From NCBI GenBank assembly GCA_036644995.1, contig JAVXOZ010000009.1, positions 4,333-68,332 on the forward strand: 64,000 nt of DNA, written 5' to 3'. The translations under genes and the position numbers were made by a program. The stretch comes from Cryptoclostridium sp036644995. Its GTDB lineage: Bacteria > Bacillota > Dehalobacteriia > UBA7702. Below are positions 33,326 to 43,089 of the stretch, piece after piece (position 1 is the stretch's first letter; every line of letters begins with the position of its first letter). A model generated the notes under the pieces. That model searched no databases. It worked only from the letters and a program-made list of their open reading frames with translations, and was not told the origin of the DNA.

Positions 33326-33354
33326 ATGTTAGCACAGCGGTAAATCAATGTCAA
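33326..33354 (-). promoter_or_regulatory. Promoter of cbiM operon
   Basis: Minus strand: TTGACA (33349-33354), 17-bp spacer, TAACAT (33326-33331), just before the aptamer. Confidence 0.75.
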
Positions 33355-33454
33355 TATTATTTTTTTATTAAATCCAATATTTTGCCTTAAAATCCTTGGA
33401 AATTCCGCACTTTTACTGGATTTAAAAGATTATCAAAAATATAAAAAATAATAC

Positions 33455-33483
33455 TTGAATTTTTTCAAATATTGTAATATACT
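33455..33483 (+). promoter_or_regulatory. Promoter of the cobQ-cbiF operon
   Basis: TTGAAT (33455-33460), 17-bp spacer, TATACT (33478-33483), a few bases before the plus-strand aptamer. Confidence 0.7.
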
Positions 33484-33489
33484 ATTACT

Positions 33490-33675
33490 TAGTTCTTATA
33501 CAATTTGAACAAGCGGTGCCTTTTGGCATAAAAGAAAAGCAGGCTAAAATCCTGCACTGTCCCAGCAACCGTATTACTGACGAAAAGATGTAAACCACTG
33601 TTTCTAAGGAAATGGGAAGGTATCTGAGTAGAATGAAGTTAAGTCGGTAGACCTACCGTTTGTAATTTTTCTCCT
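33490..33675 (+). promoter_or_regulatory. Cobalamin riboswitch controlling cobQ-cbiF
   Basis: GCGGTGCC start, the CAGGCTAAAATCCTGCACTG then TCCCAGCAACCGTA core, and the closing AAGTTAAGTCGGTAGACCTACC. The sequence is clearly different from the minus-strand riboswitch 170 bp away, so the two are not recent duplicates. Part of the 3' boundary is approximate. Confidence 0.9.
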
Positions 33676-33712
33676 GGGTAGAGTTTTTTATTGTGCGTAA
33701 TTTTAGCTATTT

Positions 33713-33742
33713 AAAACCGTTCCGAGGTTGGAGCGGTTTTTT
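33713..33742 (+). terminator. Riboswitch-controlled terminator before cobQ
   Basis: AAAACCGTTCC / GGAGCGGTTTT followed by TTTATTT, between aptamer and cobQ. Confidence 0.88.
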
Positions 33743-33768
33743 TATTTATAAATATGGAGGTGTTGATA

Positions 33769-35253
33769 ATGAAAGGAATTATGATTCAAGGCTGCACAAG
33801 CGATGCAGGGAAAAGCTATGTAACCACTGCCTTGTGCCGCATTTTTAAAGATATGGGCTACAAAACCTGTCCTTATAAAAGCCAAAATATGTCCAATAAC
33901 TCCTATGTAACTTGGGATGGTTGCGAAATTGGCCGTGCCCAAGGCGTTCAGGCTGAAGCTGCAGGGGTAAGACCCGAAACATATATGAACCCTATTTTAC
34001 TGAAGCCACAAAAAGATTGCGGTTCTGAAGTTGTGTTATTCGGTAAAGTATATAAAACCCTTTCCGGCAAAGAATATCACGATTCATTTACGATGAATGA
34101 AGGGTTAAAAGCCGCCCGTGAAGGGTTAAAAATCATTGAAGAAAAGTTTGATGTCATCGTCATTGAGGGTGCAGGCAGCCCTGCGGAAGTTAATTTAAAC
34201 GACAGAGAAATAGTAAATATGCGTATAGCCAACGAAGCAGATGTACCTGTTTTACTGGTGGTTGATATCAACCGTGGTGGTTCTTTTGCCTCGGTGGTTG
34301 GCACTTTGGAATTAGTGGGTAAAGACCGTAGCCGCATTAAAGGCATTATTTTCAACCAATTCCGTGGTGACCTTTCCCTTTTTGAAGATGGGGTTAAATG
34401 GATAGAAGAATACACAGGCATTAAAGTAGTTGGGGTTTTACCATACTTTAAAGATATTCAAATTGAAGGTGAGGATTCTTTAAGCATAAAATTCCAGCAT
34501 AATAGCGGTTCTAAAGATGCAGTGGAACTGGGAATAGTGCGTATGCCCTATATATCCAACCACACAGATATGGAAATTTTTCAATATGAAGATGATGTAA
34601 ATATTAGCTTTATAGATGAATTTTCATCTTTGGATAAATACGATGCCATAATTATTCCCGGCACCAAAAGCACCATCGGGGATTTGGAATATTTGGAACA
34701 GCGTGGTGTTGCCGCCAAATTAAAAGCCTTTAAAGGCACTATTTTTGGAATTTGCGGCGGTTATCAAATAATGGGGGAAACCTTAATAGATGAAAATGGT
34801 ATAGATTTTAAACCCGGCTACAAAAAAGAAGGATTGGGAATTTTACCTTTAACCACCTATTTTCAAAAGCAAAAAGAGGTGGGTCAGGTAACTGCCAAAG
34901 GCATACACCCAGCCGTTAAAGATATTGAAGTTTTGGGCTACGAAATACATTTGGGCAGAACCGATAAAACCAACGATGATATTTTACCCCTTTGGGAAAT
35001 AGACGGTCACTGGGATGGGGTTGCCACCAAAGACTTTAGATGTGCGGGTTCCTACCTACACAATATTTTCCACAACGATAATTTCCGCACTATTTGGTTA
35101 AACCAAATCAGAGCCAAAAAATCTTTACCCCAGCGTGAAGCCGTAGATACCGTGGCTTTTAAAGAAGAACAATACAGAAAGCTGGGAGAATATGCCAAAG
35201 AATATTTGGATATGGACTATATTATGAGCTTAATGAAAGAAGGAAATGAATAA
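33769..35253 (+). CDS. cobQ: Cobyric acid synthase
   Basis: Glutamine-dependent amidation of four side chains of adenosylcobyrinic acid a,c-diamide (CobQ/CbiP). 494 residues with N-terminal BioD-like ATPase (GIMIQGCTSDAGKSYVTTAL, SQNMSNNSYVTWDGCEIGRA, NPILLKPQ) and C-terminal class-I glutaminase with the nucleophile in GICGGYQIMGETL and catalytic His in GYEIHLGRT. ATG at 33769 follows GGAGG at 33756-33760; the ATG at 33754 overlaps that site. First gene of the riboswitch-controlled run; its TAA overlaps the ATG of cbiB. Confidence 0.95.
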   Translation: MKGIMIQGCTSDAGKSYVTTALCRIFKDMGYKTCPYKSQNMSNNSYVTWDGCEIGRAQGVQAEAAGVRPETYMNPILLKPQKDCGSEVVLFGKVYKTLSGKEYHDSFTMNEGLKAAREGLKIIEEKFDVIVIEGAGSPAEVNLNDREIVNMRIANEADVPVLLVVDINRGGSFASVVGTLELVGKDRSRIKGIIFNQFRGDLSLFEDGVKWIEEYTGIKVVGVLPYFKDIQIEGEDSLSIKFQHNSGSKDAVELGIVRMPYISNHTDMEIFQYEDDVNISFIDEFSSLDKYDAIIIPGTKSTIGDLEYLEQRGVAAKLKAFKGTIFGICGGYQIMGETLIDENGIDFKPGYKKEGLGILPLTTYFQKQKEVGQVTAKGIHPAVKDIEVLGYEIHLGRTDKTNDDILPLWEIDGHWDGVATKDFRCAGSYLHNIFHNDNFRTIWLNQIRAKKSLPQREAVDTVAFKEEQYRKLGEYAKEYLDMDYIMSLMKEGNE

Positions 35254-36197
35254 TGCCTATATTCATTAGTACATTTCTGGATTTTATCTTGGGAGATCCC
35301 AAAGGATTCCCCCACCCCATTATATTAGTGGGTAAGCTTATTGGTTTTTACGAAAAATTATTTTACCGTGGTAAAAATAAAAAGCTCATGGGGTTTTTCT
35401 TTATGCTGACGGTTCTTGGCACAGTAGGTGGGGTTTTAGCCTTAATTTTATGGTTAGCATCTAAATGGATGCCTCTTTACTGGATTATCAGCATCTACTT
35501 ACTTTACACCTCTTTAGCTTGGCGTTCCTTAAAAAAGGAAACAGGCTATGTGTTTCAAGCTTTAAAAAGAGGAAATATTGTCAAAGCCAGAAAAATGCTA
35601 TCTTATGTGGTTGGTCGTGATACCGACGAACTAAACGAGGAAGAAATTATTAAAGCCACCTTGGAAACCATTGGGGAAAATACCATAGATGGGGTTTTGG
35701 CTCCACTGTTTTATATGATAATCGGCTATTTTATAGGTATTCCTGTGATATTTGTTTATCTTTATAAATCCATCAATACCTTAGATTCCATGGTGGGTTA
35801 TAAAAACGATAAATACGAGGATTTCGGTTATTTTTCGGCAAAGCTTGATGATGTAGTAAACTGGATACCCGCCAGAATAGGCTCGTTTATCATGCTTTTA
35901 GGTGGTTTAATCTTAGGCTACGACTTTAAAAACGGCTGCAAAATTTGGAAGCGTGACCGCTTTGCCCATAATAGTCCCAACAGTGCCCAATCCGAAAGCG
36001 TGGTTGCAGGATTACTGGGAGTGCAGCTGGGTGGTGCCCATTGCTATTTTGGCAAAGAAATTTTTAAACCCACCATCGGCGATGCTTTAAGAGAGCCAAA
36101 CCAAGATGATTACACAAAATGCTGCCGCATTTTAGATGCCGGCGTTATTATAACTTTATTGATATACACAGGCTTTTATTTAATTAAAATTCTGTAA
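35253..36197 (+). CDS. cbiB: Adenosylcobinamide-phosphate synthase
   Basis: Membrane enzyme joining the aminopropanol (phosphate) arm made by CobD to adenosylcobyric acid. 314 residues, several membrane helices, family signatures DFILGDPKGFPHPIILVGKL at the N-terminus, ATLETIGENTIDGVLAPLFY, YKSINTLDSMVGYKNDKYEDFG and NSPNSAQSESVVAGLLGVQL. Start overlaps the cobQ stop by one base. Confidence 0.95.
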   Translation: MPIFISTFLDFILGDPKGFPHPIILVGKLIGFYEKLFYRGKNKKLMGFFFMLTVLGTVGGVLALILWLASKWMPLYWIISIYLLYTSLAWRSLKKETGYVFQALKRGNIVKARKMLSYVVGRDTDELNEEEIIKATLETIGENTIDGVLAPLFYMIIGYFIGIPVIFVYLYKSINTLDSMVGYKNDKYEDFGYFSAKLDDVVNWIPARIGSFIMLLGGLILGYDFKNGCKIWKRDRFAHNSPNSAQSESVVAGLLGVQLGGAHCYFGKEIFKPTIGDALREPNQDDYTKCCRILDAGVIITLLIYTGFYLIKIL

Positions 36198-36208
36198 ACG
36201 GAGGAAAT

Positions 36209-36838
36209 ATGGAACACAATATTATTAACGAACCCAAAGCCATTGAAACAAAAAGCTTTGAAATTATCACCGAAATTTTAGGCGATAGAGTATTCCCCCA
36301 AGAACAACAAGGGGTTTTAAAAAGAGTCATTCACACCAGTGCGGATTTTGACTATGCAGATAATTTAGTTTTTGGCAACGACCCCATCGCCAGTGCCATC
36401 AAGGCATTTAAACAAGGATGTACTGTGGTTACTGATACTAATATGGCGGTTTCCGGCATCAATCAAACCAATCTTTCCAAATTTAATTCTGCTAAAGTTT
36501 GCTATATCGCAGAGCCGGAAATTGCAAAATTGGCAAAAGAACACAACACCACCCGTGCTGTGCAATCCATGGAATACGCCATAACCAAATCGGAAAATAA
36601 AATATTCGCCATTGGCAATGCTCCCACAGCTTTAATAGCCCTTTACGATATGATTAAAGCAGGCAAAATCAAACCTGCCTTGGTGGTTGGTGTGCCTGTG
36701 GGCTTTGTAAATGTGGTGGAATCCAAAGAAATGTTTATGGAATTGGATGTACCCTATATTATTGCCAAAGGCAGAAAAGGCGGTAGCAATGTGGCAGCCG
36801 CCATTATCAATGCCATTTTATTAGAGGCTTTGAAATAA
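36209..36838 (+). CDS. cbiC: Precorrin-8X / cobalt-precorrin-8 methylmutase
   Basis: Moves the methyl group from C11 to C12 to give (cobalt-)cobyrinic acid. 209 residues, with the catalytic histidine in KRVIHTSADFDYADNLVF, CTVVTDTNMAVSGINQ, and GVPVGFVNVVESKE and GRKGGSNVAAAIINA at the C-terminus. ATG follows GGAGG closely. Confidence 0.95.
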   Translation: MEHNIINEPKAIETKSFEIITEILGDRVFPQEQQGVLKRVIHTSADFDYADNLVFGNDPIASAIKAFKQGCTVVTDTNMAVSGINQTNLSKFNSAKVCYIAEPEIAKLAKEHNTTRAVQSMEYAITKSENKIFAIGNAPTALIALYDMIKAGKIKPALVVGVPVGFVNVVESKEMFMELDVPYIIAKGRKGGSNVAAAIINAILLEALK

Positions 36839-36841
36839 GCC

Positions 36842-37963
36842 ATGGCAGAATATATTCGTTTCGGCAATAAAAAATTAAGAAAAGGTTACACCACAGGTAC
36901 ATCTGCGGCAGGTGCAGCTAAAGCCGGGGCTTTAATGCTTTTAGATAGTGAAGAATTATCTGAAATTACCGTAAATCTACCCCAAGGCAAAACCGCCACT
37001 TTGCCCTTGGCTGAAATTAAAATAGAAGGCGAAACAGCCACCTGTGCCATTACCAAAGATGGCGGTGACGATCCTGACATTACCACAGGCATAAATATTT
37101 ATGCTCAAGTAATATTAAACAAAACCGGTATTATCACCATTGATGGCGGCAAAGGCGTGGGCAGAGTAACCCAAAAAGGCTTAAAAATGCCCATTGGTGA
37201 AGCCGCCATAAACCCTGTGCCACGTAGCATGATAAAAGATAACCTTTTAGAAATTCTGCCCAAGGGTTACGGTGCAGAAGTTACGGTATTTGTGCCACAA
37301 GGCGAAGAAATAGCAAAAAAAACCTTTAACCCCAAGCTGGGCATAGTGGGAGGAATTTCTATCTTGGGCAGCACAGGCATTGTTAACCCCATGTCTGAGG
37401 ACGCTTTGATGGAAAGCATTGCTTTAGAGCTTAACATTATCCACGAAAAAGGTTTTGAAAATGTAATATTTGCCTTTGGTAATTACGGCATGGATTTTCT
37501 TCGTTCTTTAGAAATTGACGAAAGTCAAGTGGTGAAAATCAGCAACTACATCGGTTTTATGTTGGATAAAGCCATGGATATGGGCTTTAAAAAAATCCTG
37601 CTCTCAGGTCACATAGGCAAGCTGGTGAAGGTTGCTGGGGGTATATTTAATACCCATAGCAAAAAAGCAGATTGCCGTATGGAAATATTAGCGGCATATG
37701 CAGGGCTTGAAGGGGCAAGCACTGAAATTATCCAAGAGATTTATCAAGGTAAAACAACCTCTGCAGCTTTGGATATTATAGAAGAACAAGGTCTTACCAA
37801 TATATATAAACGCATTGTAGATAACACCACCAAACGCTGTGAAAGCTACACCTATAACGAAATTGAAATCGGCACCATTCTCTTTGGAGATGGTAACCGT
37901 ATGCTATATATGGACGAAAAAGCCAAGGATTTTTTAAAGGAGTTGCATGAAAATGGAAAATAA
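36842..37963 (+). CDS. cbiD: Cobalt-precorrin-5B C1-methyltransferase
   Basis: SAM-dependent methylation at C1 in the anaerobic route. 373 residues, N-terminus KLRKGYTTGTSAAGAAKAG, then TKDGGDDPDITTGI and GKGVGRVTQKGL, STGIVNPMSEDA, LSGHIGKLVKVAGGIFNTHS. Overlaps the start of cbiET by 17 bp. Confidence 0.95.
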   Translation: MAEYIRFGNKKLRKGYTTGTSAAGAAKAGALMLLDSEELSEITVNLPQGKTATLPLAEIKIEGETATCAITKDGGDDPDITTGINIYAQVILNKTGIITIDGGKGVGRVTQKGLKMPIGEAAINPVPRSMIKDNLLEILPKGYGAEVTVFVPQGEEIAKKTFNPKLGIVGGISILGSTGIVNPMSEDALMESIALELNIIHEKGFENVIFAFGNYGMDFLRSLEIDESQVVKISNYIGFMLDKAMDMGFKKILLSGHIGKLVKVAGGIFNTHSKKADCRMEILAAYAGLEGASTEIIQEIYQGKTTSAALDIIEEQGLTNIYKRIVDNTTKRCESYTYNEIEIGTILFGDGNRMLYMDEKAKDFLKELHENGK

Positions 37964-39170
37964 AAAACCCTTTATCATCGGGATTGGACCCGGTAATCAA
38001 GAATACTTATATCCCATGGCAGAAAAAGCCATTGCCAATGCTGATGTACTCATCGGTGGCAACCGCAATTTGGCTGAATTTGCCCATCTAAATAAAGAAA
38101 CATTATCAATAGATAAAAGCTTAAAACCTATTGTGGATTATATAGATGCCAACCACCAAAAAAAATCCATTGCTGTTTTAGCCTCGGGAGATACGGGACT
38201 TTTCAGCATTCGGGCTTATCTACAAAAAAAATTACCCAATGTACCATTTACGGTGCTGCCTGGTATCAGCTCCTTGCAATATTTAATGGCACAAAAAAAC
38301 TTATCTTGGAATGAAATGAAAATTATCACCCTCCACGGCAACGATGATATAAACCTGTGCAATACCGTGGCAAACAATAAAGTTACCGCTATTTTCACCG
38401 GTGGCAAAAACACTCCTTCTGCCATTGCTAAAAGACTGGAATTGCTATCTTACGCTAATTTAACCTTAACTGTGGGGGAAAATCTTTCCTATCCCAATGA
38501 AAGAATAATCAGCGGTACACCTAAAGAAATTGCAACTATGGAATTTGATGATTTAAGCTTAATTTTAGCAGAAAACAGTAATGTGGAAAATAAACCTTGG
38601 AATTATTTAACCTCGGGCTTACCCGATGAACTTTTCATCCGTGATGAAGTGCCCATGACCAAAAGCGAAATAAGAGCTTTAATTTTAGCAAAATTACGTT
38701 TAAAGGCCGATTCTCAAATTTTAGAAATCGGGGCAGGCACAGGCTCTTGCACCATTGAAATGGCTTTAACCGCCATAGATGGCAAGGTTTGGGCACTGGA
38801 AAAAAACCATACAGCTGTGGAGCTTTGCAAAAAAAACATTGCCAAATTTGCTTTGGATAATATAAGTCTAATTGAAGGAATAGCTCCCGATGATATCCCC
38901 GAGCTACCCCAAATAGACCATATATTTATCGGCGGCAGCGGCGGCAACATGAAAGATATTATCAACAAATATAGTGATAAACCACTAAGATTAGTGGTTT
39001 CTGCCATTACTTTAGAATCTGTAACCGAGGCACTTTCTGCCATGAAGGAATGCGGTTTTACAGATATTGAAATTATTCAGGCAGCGGTTTCTCGCAGTAA
39101 AAAAGCAGGAACCAAACATTTAATGATGGGGCTAAACCCCATAACCATTGTAAGTGGTGAAATAAAATGA
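37947..39170 (+). CDS. cbiET: Fused CbiE-CbiT: cobalt-precorrin-7 C5/C15-methyltransferase (decarboxylating)
   Basis: A 407-residue fusion equal to aerobic CobL. Residues 1 to about 200 are CbiE, a tetrapyrrole methylase (GIGPGNQEYLYPMAEKAI, VLASGDTGLFSIRA, LPGISSLQYLMA). Residues about 205-405 are CbiT, a Rossmann SAM enzyme that methylates C15 and decarboxylates the acetate at C12 (GLPDELFIRDEVPMTKSEIR, ILEIGAGTGSCTIEMAL, HIFIGGSGGNMKDI). Two in-frame ATGs (37947 and 37953) are possible; the second has better spacing to AAGGAG. Ends in TGA overlapping the cbiG ATG. Confidence 0.94.
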   Translation: MKMENKKPFIIGIGPGNQEYLYPMAEKAIANADVLIGGNRNLAEFAHLNKETLSIDKSLKPIVDYIDANHQKKSIAVLASGDTGLFSIRAYLQKKLPNVPFTVLPGISSLQYLMAQKNLSWNEMKIITLHGNDDINLCNTVANNKVTAIFTGGKNTPSAIAKRLELLSYANLTLTVGENLSYPNERIISGTPKEIATMEFDDLSLILAENSNVENKPWNYLTSGLPDELFIRDEVPMTKSEIRALILAKLRLKADSQILEIGAGTGSCTIEMALTAIDGKVWALEKNHTAVELCKKNIAKFALDNISLIEGIAPDDIPELPQIDHIFIGGSGGNMKDIINKYSDKPLRLVVSAITLESVTEALSAMKECGFTDIEIIQAAVSRSKKAGTKHLMMGLNPITIVSGEIK

Positions 39171-40192
39171 AAACAGCAATTATAGCTTTAACCAAAAACG
39201 GCACTCAAACCGCAATTAAACTCGGTAAATTAATGAAAAGTGATATCTATGTAAAATATCCCCACGAGGAAAAAGGTATTAATGTTTTCAGCCTCAGCCT
39301 TAAGGAATTGGTTAAAGACATTTTTGATGAATATGAAGCCTTTATTTTAATTATGGCAACAGGCATTGCCTTTCGCACCTTTGCACCTTATATAAAAACC
39401 AAGGATTGCGACCCTGCACTAATAGTAATGGACGAAAAAGCACAATTTGCCATTAGCTTATTAAGCGGTCATTTAGGCGGAGCAAATGAATTAACCCAAG
39501 AAATTGCGGAATTAATCGGGGCAATTCCCGTTATTACCACCGCCACCGACGTTAATAAAACCATAGCCTTTGATTTGGTAGCAAAGAAAAATAACTGCGC
39601 CATTGAAAATATAGGTGCTACAAAATTTATCAGCGGTGCTTTGGTAAACGGTGAAACAATATCTTTACACTGCCCCTACCCTATCCTTGGGCAACTGCCC
39701 AAAGAAGTTACAGATTACACTAAAGACCCCCAAGAAAATGTAGTAACAATATCCAATAAAATTGAGCAATTACCCCAAAATCACGTTTTATATTTAAGAC
39801 CAAAAAACTTAGTTTTGGGCATAGGTTGCAGACGCAATACACCTTTTAGCACCATTGAAAAAGCCTTTACGGAATTTATGAGCCAAGAAAAATACAGTAT
39901 TTTATCCATTAAAGCCATAGCCTCCATTGATTTAAAAAAAGGTGAAACAGGCATTTTGGCTTTGGCAGAAAAATATAAACTGCCATTTATAACATTTACA
40001 GCAGAAGATTTAAACAAATATACCATTGAAAGCGATGGTTCACAATTTGTAAAAGAAACCACAGGTACTGCTTCGGTATCTCAAAGTGCTGCTTTAGCAA
40101 TGTGCAAAAACGGCAAAACAGTAATTAAAAAAACCATCTGCCAAGGTATAACCTTGAGCTTAGCAGAAGAAATAACTGAAATACGGATTTAA
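39167..40192 (+). CDS. cbiG: Cobalt-precorrin-5A hydrolase
   Basis: Opens the delta-lactone ring of cobalt-precorrin-5A and releases C20 as acetaldehyde. 341 residues with N-terminal CbiG domain (AFILIMATGIAFRTFAPYIK, SLLSGHLGGANELTQEIAEL, TTATDVNKTIAFD), a middle region, and C-terminal CobE-like domain (VLGIGCRRNTPFSTIEKAF, ASIDLKKGETGILALAEKY, TGTASVSQSAAL). ATG overlaps cbiET. Confidence 0.93.
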   Translation: MKTAIIALTKNGTQTAIKLGKLMKSDIYVKYPHEEKGINVFSLSLKELVKDIFDEYEAFILIMATGIAFRTFAPYIKTKDCDPALIVMDEKAQFAISLLSGHLGGANELTQEIAELIGAIPVITTATDVNKTIAFDLVAKKNNCAIENIGATKFISGALVNGETISLHCPYPILGQLPKEVTDYTKDPQENVVTISNKIEQLPQNHVLYLRPKNLVLGIGCRRNTPFSTIEKAFTEFMSQEKYSILSIKAIASIDLKKGETGILALAEKYKLPFITFTAEDLNKYTIESDGSQFVKETTGTASVSQSAALAMCKNGKTVIKKTICQGITLSLAEEITEIRI

Positions 40193-40204
40193 GGAGAAAT
40201 TAAA

Positions 40205-40951
40205 ATGCAAAAGTTTTATGTTGTAGGCATAGGACCCGGGGATCCGGACCAAATGACAGTAAAAGCCAGAAAAGTTATGGAAGAAGTTGATATCATTGCC
40301 GGTTATGGCACATATATCAATTTGGTTAAACCCCTTTATCCTCAGAAAGAATACTTGCAAACAGGTATGACAGGGGAAGTAAAACGCTGCCAAATGGCTT
40401 TGGAAGAAGCCAAAAAAGGCAAAACCGTTGCCATGATTAGCAGCGGCGACCCCGGCATATACGGTATGGCAGGTTTGGTTTTAGAAATAGCCCAAGGCAT
40501 GAATTTAGAAATAGAAGTTGAAACCGTACCCGGCATTACTGCTGCGGCATCCGGAGCATCACTTTTAGGAGCACCCTTAATGCACGATTTTGCGGTAATT
40601 AGCTTAAGCGACCGTTTAACAAAATGGGAACTTATTCAAACCCGTTTAAAATACGCAGCTGCTGCGGACTTTATCATTGTATTATACAATCCCAGAAGTA
40701 AAGGCCGCCCCACGCTTTTGGCAGATGCCAGAGATATTTTCTTAAAACATAAAAAAGAAGATACCCCTGTGGGCATTGTGAAAAACATCGGCAGAGAAGG
40801 TGAAGAAGTCATCCTTACCAATTTAAAAGATATGAATATTGAAGATGTAGATATGTTTTCCACGGTATTTATCGGCAACGAACAAACTTATATCAAAGAT
40901 AATAAAATGATAACTCCCCGTGGTTATTTGGAGAAAAAGGTAAAAAAATAA
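40205..40951 (+). CDS. cbiH: Cobalt-precorrin-3B C17-methyltransferase
   Basis: Methylates C17 with ring contraction. 248-residue tetrapyrrole methylase with VVGIGPGDPDQMTVKARKVM, TGMTGEVKRCQMALEEAKKG, MISSGDPGIYGMAGLVLEIA, PGITAAASGASLLGAPLMHD and VLYNPRSKGRPTLL, all typical of CbiH/CobJ. No extra C-terminal iron-sulfur domain is present. The TAA overlaps the cbiJ ATG. Confidence 0.94.
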   Translation: MQKFYVVGIGPGDPDQMTVKARKVMEEVDIIAGYGTYINLVKPLYPQKEYLQTGMTGEVKRCQMALEEAKKGKTVAMISSGDPGIYGMAGLVLEIAQGMNLEIEVETVPGITAAASGASLLGAPLMHDFAVISLSDRLTKWELIQTRLKYAAAADFIIVLYNPRSKGRPTLLADARDIFLKHKKEDTPVGIVKNIGREGEEVILTNLKDMNIEDVDMFSTVFIGNEQTYIKDNKMITPRGYLEKKVKK

Positions 40952-41703
40952 TGACCAAAATTTTAGTGATTGCCGGCACCGCCGATGGTGTGGATTTTAT
41001 TAAAGCCACTCCACCCAATTTTGAAATAACAGCTACCACTTTTTCAAAATTAGGTGAGGAATGTATAGCACCCCGTAAAAATCTCACCATAGTAACAGGG
41101 GCACTGGCTAAAGAAGGCTTTATTAAATTAATCAATGAAAATCACTTAACCCATATTGTGGATATGAGCCACCCTTTTGCTGTGGAGGTGAGTAAAAATG
41201 CTTTTGAAGCAGCCCAAGCATTATCCTTACCTTATTTTCGCTATGAGCGAGAATCCATGGAAAAAATGGAAAACCGCATTGATTACCCGGATTTTCCCAC
41301 AGCAGTAGAAAGCCTTGAGGATATTAAAGGCAACCTGTTATTAACCATAGGCAGCCGTAATTTACATTATTTTACCAAATTATCGGATTTTTATCAGCGG
41401 TGCTATGTACGGGTTTTGGCAAGCAGCAAAATTATGTTGGAATTGGAAGAAATGAACATAGATCCAGGACATATTTTTGCCATGAAGGGTGTTGCCTCCA
41501 AGGATTTAAACATTGCTTTGGCAAAGGAAATCAACGCCCAAGCCATAATAACCAAAGACAGCGGCTTAAAAGGCGGCATGGCAGAAAAATACCAAGCAGC
41601 CAAAGAGCTTAATATTCCACTGATAGTAATTAGCAAACCACAAAGTTTAGGCAAAAAATATACAAATTTTACAGATATAATTAATGAGATTGGGAGGGAT
41701 TAA
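40951..41703 (+). CDS. cbiJ: Cobalt-precorrin-6A reductase
   Basis: NAD(P)H-dependent reduction of the corrin macrocycle. 250 residues, with KILVIAGTADGVDFI at the N-terminus, ITKDSGLKGGMAEKYQAAKE and LPYFRYERESME, consistent with CbiJ/CobK. Ends with TAA one base before the GTG of cbiA. Confidence 0.9.
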   Translation: MTKILVIAGTADGVDFIKATPPNFEITATTFSKLGEECIAPRKNLTIVTGALAKEGFIKLINENHLTHIVDMSHPFAVEVSKNAFEAAQALSLPYFRYERESMEKMENRIDYPDFPTAVESLEDIKGNLLLTIGSRNLHYFTKLSDFYQRCYVRVLASSKIMLELEEMNIDPGHIFAMKGVASKDLNIALAKEINAQAIITKDSGLKGGMAEKYQAAKELNIPLIVISKPQSLGKKYTNFTDIINEIGRD

Positions 41704-41704
41704 C

Positions 41705-43087
41705 GTGGCTAAATCGGCTTTTGTTTTAAGCGGCACCCAAAGCGGCAGTGGCAAAACCACTATTTCCATGGCTTTAATGGCTGCTTTTCGGAAAAAAGGT
41801 TTAATTGTGCAACCCTTTAAAGTTGGTCCCGATTACATAGACCCCATGTATCACACCGCTGCCACAGGCAGAAAATCCAGAAACCTTGATAGTTTTATGT
41901 TAGATGAAAACACCATTTCTTATCTCGCAGATAAAAATGCAAAAGATGCCGATGTGGCAATAATTGAAGGGGTAATGGGACTATACGATGGCTTAGGCGG
42001 CTTTTCCAAAGAAGGCAGCACCGCCCATATCAGCGAGATATTAGATGTGCCCGTTATACTCCTAATCAACGGCAACGGTATGTCCCTATCCGTGGCAGCC
42101 ATGGTAAACGGCTATCGGGATTTTTCACCCACAACCAAAATTGCAGGTGTGATCCTCAACAACGTAAAAAATGATAGCGGCTATTTACATTTAAAAGAAA
42201 TAATAGAAACCGTTAGCAAAGTACCTGTTTTTGGCTATTTACCAAAAAATGAAAAATTCGCCTTAAACGATAGGCATTTAGGTCTTTATTGCAGTGAAGA
42301 AATTACCGATTTAGAAGAAAAACTGGCGGTACTGGCTACGGCAATAACCGAACATTGCGATTTAGATAAAATATTAGCAGCCACAACCTACAAACCAAGG
42401 AATATAAAAGCCCCAATTTTGCCACAACCCATAAAACAAAGGGTAAAAATAGGGGTGGCAAAGGACAGTGCTTTTAATTTCTATTATCAAGATAGCTTAG
42501 ATTTGATGGTAGAATTGGGAGCAGATATTGTGAACTTCAGCCCCATCCGTGATGAAAAGCTACCCGAGGTTGACGGTGTATTTTTTGGTGGCGGTTACCC
42601 TGAGCTGCATTTGGAAGAATTATCACAAAACAAAGCTTTTATGAGTGATTTAAAATCAAAATTAGAAGATGGACTCCCCTGCTATGGAGAATGCGGTGGT
42701 TTTATATATTTAGGCAAATCCATGACCATGGAAGAAAAAACCTATGAATTAACTGGGTTTTATCCCTTTGATTTTGCCATGAGCGACCGCTTGCAACATT
42801 TTGGCTATATGGAAGCTGAAATAAACCCAGATTCTCCCCTTTCGGGTCAAGAAAAATTGAACATCAAGGGACACGAATTTCATTACACCAAACGCATTGA
42901 TGAAGTGGAATATCCCACAGAATACACAGTAAAAAAGAAACGCAGAACCAAAGAAGTTTTTTGGGAAGAAGGCTTTAAGAAAAATAATTGCTTAGGCGGT
43001 TACCCACATTTTAATTTTTATGCTAACCCCAAAGCTGCGAAAAACTTTCTTTTATCTGCACTGGAACACCACAGAAAGGTACTGTAA
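41705..43087 (+). CDS. cbiA: Cobyrinic acid a,c-diamide synthase
   Basis: Glutamine-dependent amidation of the a and c acetates. 460 residues from GTG at 41705 (AKSAFVLSGTQSGSGKTTIS), which has GGGAGG 7 bases upstream; a longer frame begins inside cbiJ and is unlikely. N-terminal ATPase: FKVGPDYIDPMYHTAATGR, VAIIEGVMGLYDG. C-terminal glutaminase: GGGYPELHLEELSQN, and GLPCYGECGGFIYLG with the nucleophilic Cys. Confidence 0.94.
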   Translation: MAKSAFVLSGTQSGSGKTTISMALMAAFRKKGLIVQPFKVGPDYIDPMYHTAATGRKSRNLDSFMLDENTISYLADKNAKDADVAIIEGVMGLYDGLGGFSKEGSTAHISEILDVPVILLINGNGMSLSVAAMVNGYRDFSPTTKIAGVILNNVKNDSGYLHLKEIIETVSKVPVFGYLPKNEKFALNDRHLGLYCSEEITDLEEKLAVLATAITEHCDLDKILAATTYKPRNIKAPILPQPIKQRVKIGVAKDSAFNFYYQDSLDLMVELGADIVNFSPIRDEKLPEVDGVFFGGGYPELHLEELSQNKAFMSDLKSKLEDGLPCYGECGGFIYLGKSMTMEEKTYELTGFYPFDFAMSDRLQHFGYMEAEINPDSPLSGQEKLNIKGHEFHYTKRIDEVEYPTEYTVKKKRRTKEVFWEEGFKKNNCLGGYPHFNFYANPKAAKNFLLSALEHHRKVL

Positions 43088-43089
43088 CT

